From: Metallyticus violacea
Taxonomy: Eukaryota; Arthropoda; Insecta; Mantodea; Metallyticidae
NCBI GenBank assembly: GCA_030762175.1
Contig: CM060838.1
Coordinates: forward strand, 18,273,501 to 18,337,500
Direction of reading: 5' to 3'
Length of the DNA stretch: 64,000 nucleotides
Shown here: positions 59,270 to 64,000 of the stretch, piece after piece
Layout: each line of letters begins with the position of its first letter
Numbering within the stretch: the stretch's first letter is position 1
Translations under genes and position numbers: made by a program
Notes under the pieces: generated by a model
The model's database searches: none
Told to the model about the DNA's origin: nothing
Seen by the model: the letters and a program-made list of their open reading frames with translations, nothing else

Positions 59270-60200
59270 CAACATATACAAATAAGATTCATAGCGGTCG
59301 CTGTTGATTTGCAATAGCCATTTCAATCATCTACGATTTTCATTTGTCATTATTCATTATTGATTTTCATTCATGCCATGTACGAAAACTCTCATCTTTT
59401 AAGCTAAATATTACCAACAAGAAATGTCTCCTACTATCATATCAGTTTTTATAATAATATTTGATATTATCCATACCCAAACGATCATCCTGTACTTTCA
59501 TAAAATATATCTTTCTGTGTATTAAGAGGGAAAGTTGTATAGAAAGAGTTACTTTCCTGAATTCAACAATAATAAGTTGACTTATTTTAAGTTTACTCCA
59601 ATAACACCCTGTAATACTGAGAGGGACTTTTCCCGATACAAGTCAATGCTGATTGACAGCGGAATATGATTTTTATTTGAAAACTTTAAAATGTAACAGA
59701 TCTGTTTCTGTAATGATTTGTGGTTGTCCATCATATTGTAATATTTCATTCATTGTGTGTTATCTCTTGATTGATTAAATAAATTTAAATTATAATTACA
59801 AAGATAAATGTTTTAATATGCTACATTTTTAAGGTATTCAATAAGATTATAACCTAAAATAAAGTTAAGACTTTGAAAATGTCATATAAGGTTGTTTTTA
59901 GGTTATAAATTCTTGTATGTTTCTAAAATGTTTATATCATAAACATCCAAGTCCAAATTAATCTTGGCAATTTCTGAGAAACTTGCAGTTGTTGGACTTT
60001 TCAAAATTTCAAACCTAATTGTTCAACATACAAGGGGCATTAGTGATATACCTACCCCCTCCCCAAATTCAACTTTTGCGGAAACTCAGGATGTAGGTAT
60101 TCAGTTCCTAGCAGAGAAGATGTGTTGTCAATTGCATTCCGTACCATAATAAACTCATATGAATACATTAACCATTCACGCTCTATGGCATCTACTTTTT
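59270..60200. other. No recognised gene; AT-rich unassigned DNA
   Basis: Nothing recognised. Confidence 0.5.
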
Positions 60201-60207
60201 GGGGGGA

Positions 60208-60420
60208 GGGTTTATTTGTAGACGCTCTTTAACATCTCAGGTCATCAGCGTTCAGGGCGTGAAACAGCCGACAAATTTTGATCAGAGGTCTCTTCACTCA
60301 GGCTTTTTCGTGCCGTAAATGTACGACACGAGACCCACGGTTTCACTGCCCTACCGAAGTAAGCCATACTTAGGATTTTTACGCTCGAAAAATCCATGGA
60401 TCCATTTGAAATCTTAGGTA
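60208..60420 (-). repeat. SINE1 copy, 5'-truncated
   Basis: Tail tttatttgtagacgctcttt at the left. The body has a small deletion (atcagcgttcagggcgtgaa). The head is lost after ccatggatccatttgaaatc. No clear flanking duplication. Confidence 0.88.
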
Positions 60421-60424
60421 ATAA

Positions 60425-61320
60425 AATGAATTGTTAACTTTGTCTCTGTTATACTAGTCTAAACAAATGAAAATCTGGAAGGGTTACTAGGTTTGTTCTG
60501 AAACACAGTAATCTGGCAATAGACGAAGAATAAAAACATCTTCAAAACCTCTCCTACAAACCACAACAGGTGGTTCGGTTCAGATTGGTAGGCTGTTGAA
60601 ATTGTCAGCGTGTTTGATATCAGGAAGCATAAATTGAGAACATTTCGTGCAATGATTTTTATGGATTTATGACACTGAAGTAGTCATAGGACTCGTTCAT
60701 TGGGTGTTTCATCCTTCCTGCATGAACGCTTAAGCAGTGTGGGCCTCATTGGAAGGGGAACGGTACTGGAAAATGGAGGAAAGACAGCAACAGAGGCTTT
60801 GACCGGACTTGAGTATTAAGAGACGAGATTTAGATTTATCAATTAATCAGCCAACTTTCCACCTGAAACTTCTCTATAATTAATTCTCGATAGACATGAA
60901 AAGACCATAAAAAAACTGAAGTATTCCATTGCTGTGCTGATAACCTAGGGATATTATTTGTCTACCCTAACTTTCTAAAAAATCTGGGAGAATCTTTTAT
61001 TATTAGATATGTTTTTTACATGCACAATATCAAAATCATTAAATTAATTTAATGATAATAGGTAATTTCCATGTCCCTGTTTAGATTTAAAAACATTGAG
61101 ATAATAATTTTGAAAAAAGGAGTTCCCTGACTAAATTGGGACATATGGTTATGTTTACCTAAGATGTTAATCAGTAGTTTCGCTACCTACTAAAAATTCG
61201 TCCACAGTATAGACATTGCGTTTGATATGTTGAAGAGTGTTTCCAAAGGTATACCCAGGCCAAAACATCCTAACACTACGAAAACGAAGGGAAAGCTTAT
61301 TTCTTTTCACTGCATAAAAA
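60425..61320. other. No recognised gene; AT-rich unassigned DNA
   Basis: Nothing recognised. Confidence 0.5.
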
Positions 61321-61324
61321 TCAA

Positions 61325-61550
61325 GATTGATCCTTTCGGGGGTGAAAAGTCTGTCTTTCTTCGAAAGTAATGTAAAGCTGTGGGTCCCGTATCTTAGATT
61401 TACGGCACGTAAAAACCTTAAGCCTTAAAAAAAAGAGACCTCTGAGCAAAATTTGTCGGTCTTTTTGTGCCCTGAATTGAATGGGACCCTGATGACCTGA
61501 GAAGTTAAAGAATGTCCGTAAATAAACCAAATAAATAAAAGTAATAATTG
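61325..61550 (+). repeat. SINE1 copy, 5'-truncated, diverged
   Basis: Starts inside the body (gattgatcctttcgggggtg) and keeps agctgtgggtcccgtatctt, gagacctctgagcaaaattt and gaatgggaccctgatgacct. The tail is gtaaataaaccaaataaata. No head and no clear duplication. Confidence 0.87.
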
Positions 61551-61554
61551 CTTT

Positions 61555-62576
61555 AAAACAGAGAAACAATACATTGTCATTCCATTTCAGTTGGCTGAAT
61601 CAGGACACACTAAACAAAGAAAGGACATGCTCATTTACCAAAATGTGACCAACTTAAATTTTTATTATGTGCCGTTATAACAACTCCTAAATGTTCTTCG
61701 GAAAAAAATGTATCAACCTATAACAATTGTTCGGTGTTCATTTAAAATGGTGAAATATTTTAAGGGATAAAAATAGAGAGGGTCAAACGAGGACAGCATT
61801 TATTTTCATTATTACTGTTCTTAACGTTCCTAGTCAATGTAGCACTCAGGGCGATTGAATAGTCACTACGAAAAATGAAGTTTTCTTAGTTAAGTTCCCA
61901 GAAGCGCTAAAGCTGTTTGAATTTGCTTTTTTGACAGTCTTAGTAGTAATAAGCACATTAATTATAACGAAGATTTGTTTGAAACCCCACTTCCTTATAC
62001 AAAATATATCAAAGATGAACAATAGATTGTAAATCTACATCATTACAACGATTACTGCACTGAAAATTTTACATTTGGTAGCATACAACGTACTATTTTC
62101 AGAAGTTGTACAATGATCTTAGACAAGAAATTTGAGGTAGGAAATTAATGATATGCCTGTTCAAATTTTCAAAGTTACGATATTAAGTTTCTAAAGGGAC
62201 GCACGCCACTGAGTAATGAAGCTTCCATTAGAAACGATACCACCACTAAAGGTGGGTTCACATTGGGAAGTTGTGTTTACATTTGGAACATTTGTATAGG
62301 ACATTACTGCAAGTCAGTTTCAACATGGAGGAAAATGTCTTGCTCTGTGCAGCTGCTGCTGTTTGTGCCGTTATTGTGGAAGAAAATGGGAGGAGAAAAG
62401 TAAAACGCAAGTGGTGAGCAAGGCGTTTTTTGCAGAAAAGGAATTCCTATGTCTCGTTCCTCCCTGATCCTGAAAGAAGCAATTTCAAGCAAAGAATCTT
62501 TGCATGCGTTTCTGTCTCTGACATTCCTATTTTGAGGATTCCAAATTCACTTCTATTTCTTCTATTAAACATGATG

Positions 62577-62612
<36 letters not shown>

Positions 62613-62870
62613 TGATTGGCCCACTCCATGTTTGTTTATGAAGAGAGAGGGGGGAGGCGGAAGAATGTCATTAATTTAGCCAATGTGCGCATGATCAGGA
62701 TGCATAACAAAAAGCTCGCATAGCGACACACACTTTGTCCTATACATGTACAGAACTCATTCATTTGTATGTATGAAACATGAAGGAACTTGTTCCATAC
62801 GTGGATAGCTACTTCTTGGCTAAATTACATCACACGACAAATCACTTAACCATTGTTCAGCGTCTTCTGA
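61555..62870. other. No recognised gene; includes a poly(T) run
   Basis: A 33-nt T run lies at 62579-62611. No element body could be attached to it. Confidence 0.5.
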
Positions 62871-62872
62871 CC

Positions 62873-63124
62873 GATATGGGTGGCCGAGGTCGTTAAGGCA
62901 CAAACTCGCGAACGGGAAGTCCGGGTTTTGATTCCTGCAAAGACCGTCCTCTCTGTCTCAGGTTCATTCCAAATCCTCAGTTCTAATCAATAACAAATGC
63001 TGACGAGTTATCTAAACTTAGGCATGAAACGCTTCCTTCTCTAATTAAATACCTTTCCTTAACTTATTTCAAATTATTTATAATCAGTGTCCATAATGTG
63101 TGAAAACGGACGTTGAACATTGTT
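62873..63124 (+). repeat. SINE2 copy, full length but diverged
   Basis: The head gggtggccgaggtcgttaag has the best-preserved tRNA-like 5' part of the family (A box TGGCCGAGGTCG). The B box region (GGGTTTTGATTCC) and the body aggcatgaaacgcttccttc follow. The tail is tgtgtgaaaacggacgttga. No clear duplication. Confidence 0.88.
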
Positions 63125-63129
63125 TAAGT

Positions 63130-64000
63130 GTCGTACTGTGATAATTAATCCCAGATTAATCTTGAACATGTTGATAATGAACTATTGAACATTTAGAGTT
63201 TTTCTTTTAACGATTGAAGATTTTCTAAGGCTAAGTTTTACCACTGATTTTTCTATTTAATATCAACTTTTATCACCAAATAATTCCTTATTTATATTTT
63301 AATTAATATTTTATTTGGATCATAAATTCCGTACCCCAAATTGCTTGTCTCAGACCACTTTAAAATCTGAAATTATTGTAGTGTGGTTAATTAAAACGTA
63401 TTATTGGTCCCAAATATTCCACGTGACTATTCTTTAAGTTGTCTATAAAGATCTGCTTTAAAAGAATATTCACACAGCAGCTGCGTTCAAACTTAAGATA
63501 AAACGCACTCTTTCCCTACCAAAGTCAGATTTCTCGCGGAGCAACCCGTCCTCCTCCAGAATTGATTTTACTGTGCATGGCAAAGGACTCTTGTAACTTG
63601 CTCTCAACCAAGACAATGCGCAGTTCAAACAACACAGCGAGACACAGCACAAGAATCAGATCAAATATGCAATAAAAGATATGCGTCATTCTACAGTAGT
63701 AATGTGACTCAAAATTCTACACACACATTAGACAACAAATAATTCTTGAGCAAATGCAACGTTTCTCAAGCTGAAAATCACAATATAAGTGCCACATTTT
63801 CAGATCACGAAAAACTGGGTTGCGGATACTTTTGTTACAGTAAGCAGATTGCCAACTCAACTGCACTGATGATTTACGTGCATGAGGATGGCAGAAATCC
63901 AAAAGCGAGTTTTTGTCTGGAGTATTCTTGAGCTAAATATAGAACTTTTAGTACTCCCGTGTTTAACGATGCAACGGCAATAGCGACCAATAGTTTTCAA
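63130..64000. other. No recognised gene; AT-rich unassigned DNA
   Basis: Nothing recognised. Confidence 0.5.

Overview
This window looks like nuclear DNA from an arthropod, most likely an insect. It is AT-rich, has no operons or dense coding, and carries many microsatellites. It is crowded with decayed transposable elements of kinds typical of insect genomes: mariner/Tc1-like, hAT, non-LTR (LINE) and tRNA-derived SINEs. I cannot name the species or order from sequence alone. I found no convincing host protein-coding exon, rRNA gene, functional tRNA gene or CRISPR array. It reads as a gene desert or the inside of a very long intron.

DNA transposons. Six or more distinct DDE lineages are present, all broken: 1-600 (+), 9243-10109 (+, one in-frame stop in what remains), 27359-28091 (-), 33802-34675 (+), 37640-38440 (+), 41341-42265 (+, internal deletion), 50264-51290 (-) and 58890-59265 (-). 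Two hAT remnants lie at 30552-31090 and 35256-36575 (-). A fragment of an arthropod repeat-associated protein with an SDEHGE motif lies at 54480-54830 (-).

Retroelements. LINE reverse-transcriptase or ORF2 C-terminal remnants lie at 16108-16705 (+), 16870-17115 (-) and 24960-25870 (-). SINE family 1 has a tRNA-Gly-like head and 14 copies, several with clear 10-14 bp target-site duplications. SINE family 2 has a head like a tRNA-Leu/Ser and 6 copies plus a tail fragment.

Non-coding repeats with no named family. Family C (about 830 bp, four copies) starts with a conserved imperfect palindrome. Family D has hAT-like ends; one of its two copies holds two SINE insertions. Family E is a roughly 220 bp MITE with two copies. 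There is also a single foldback element at 24284-24480 and a GC-rich 90 bp hairpin at 53077-53166.

Nested insertions give relative ages. A mariner sits in family C, a SINE sits in a LINE, and two SINEs sit in family D. SINE1 was therefore active after the LINE and the hAT-like family D had settled. The stretches between these elements are AT-rich with no recognisable content, and are marked as such.
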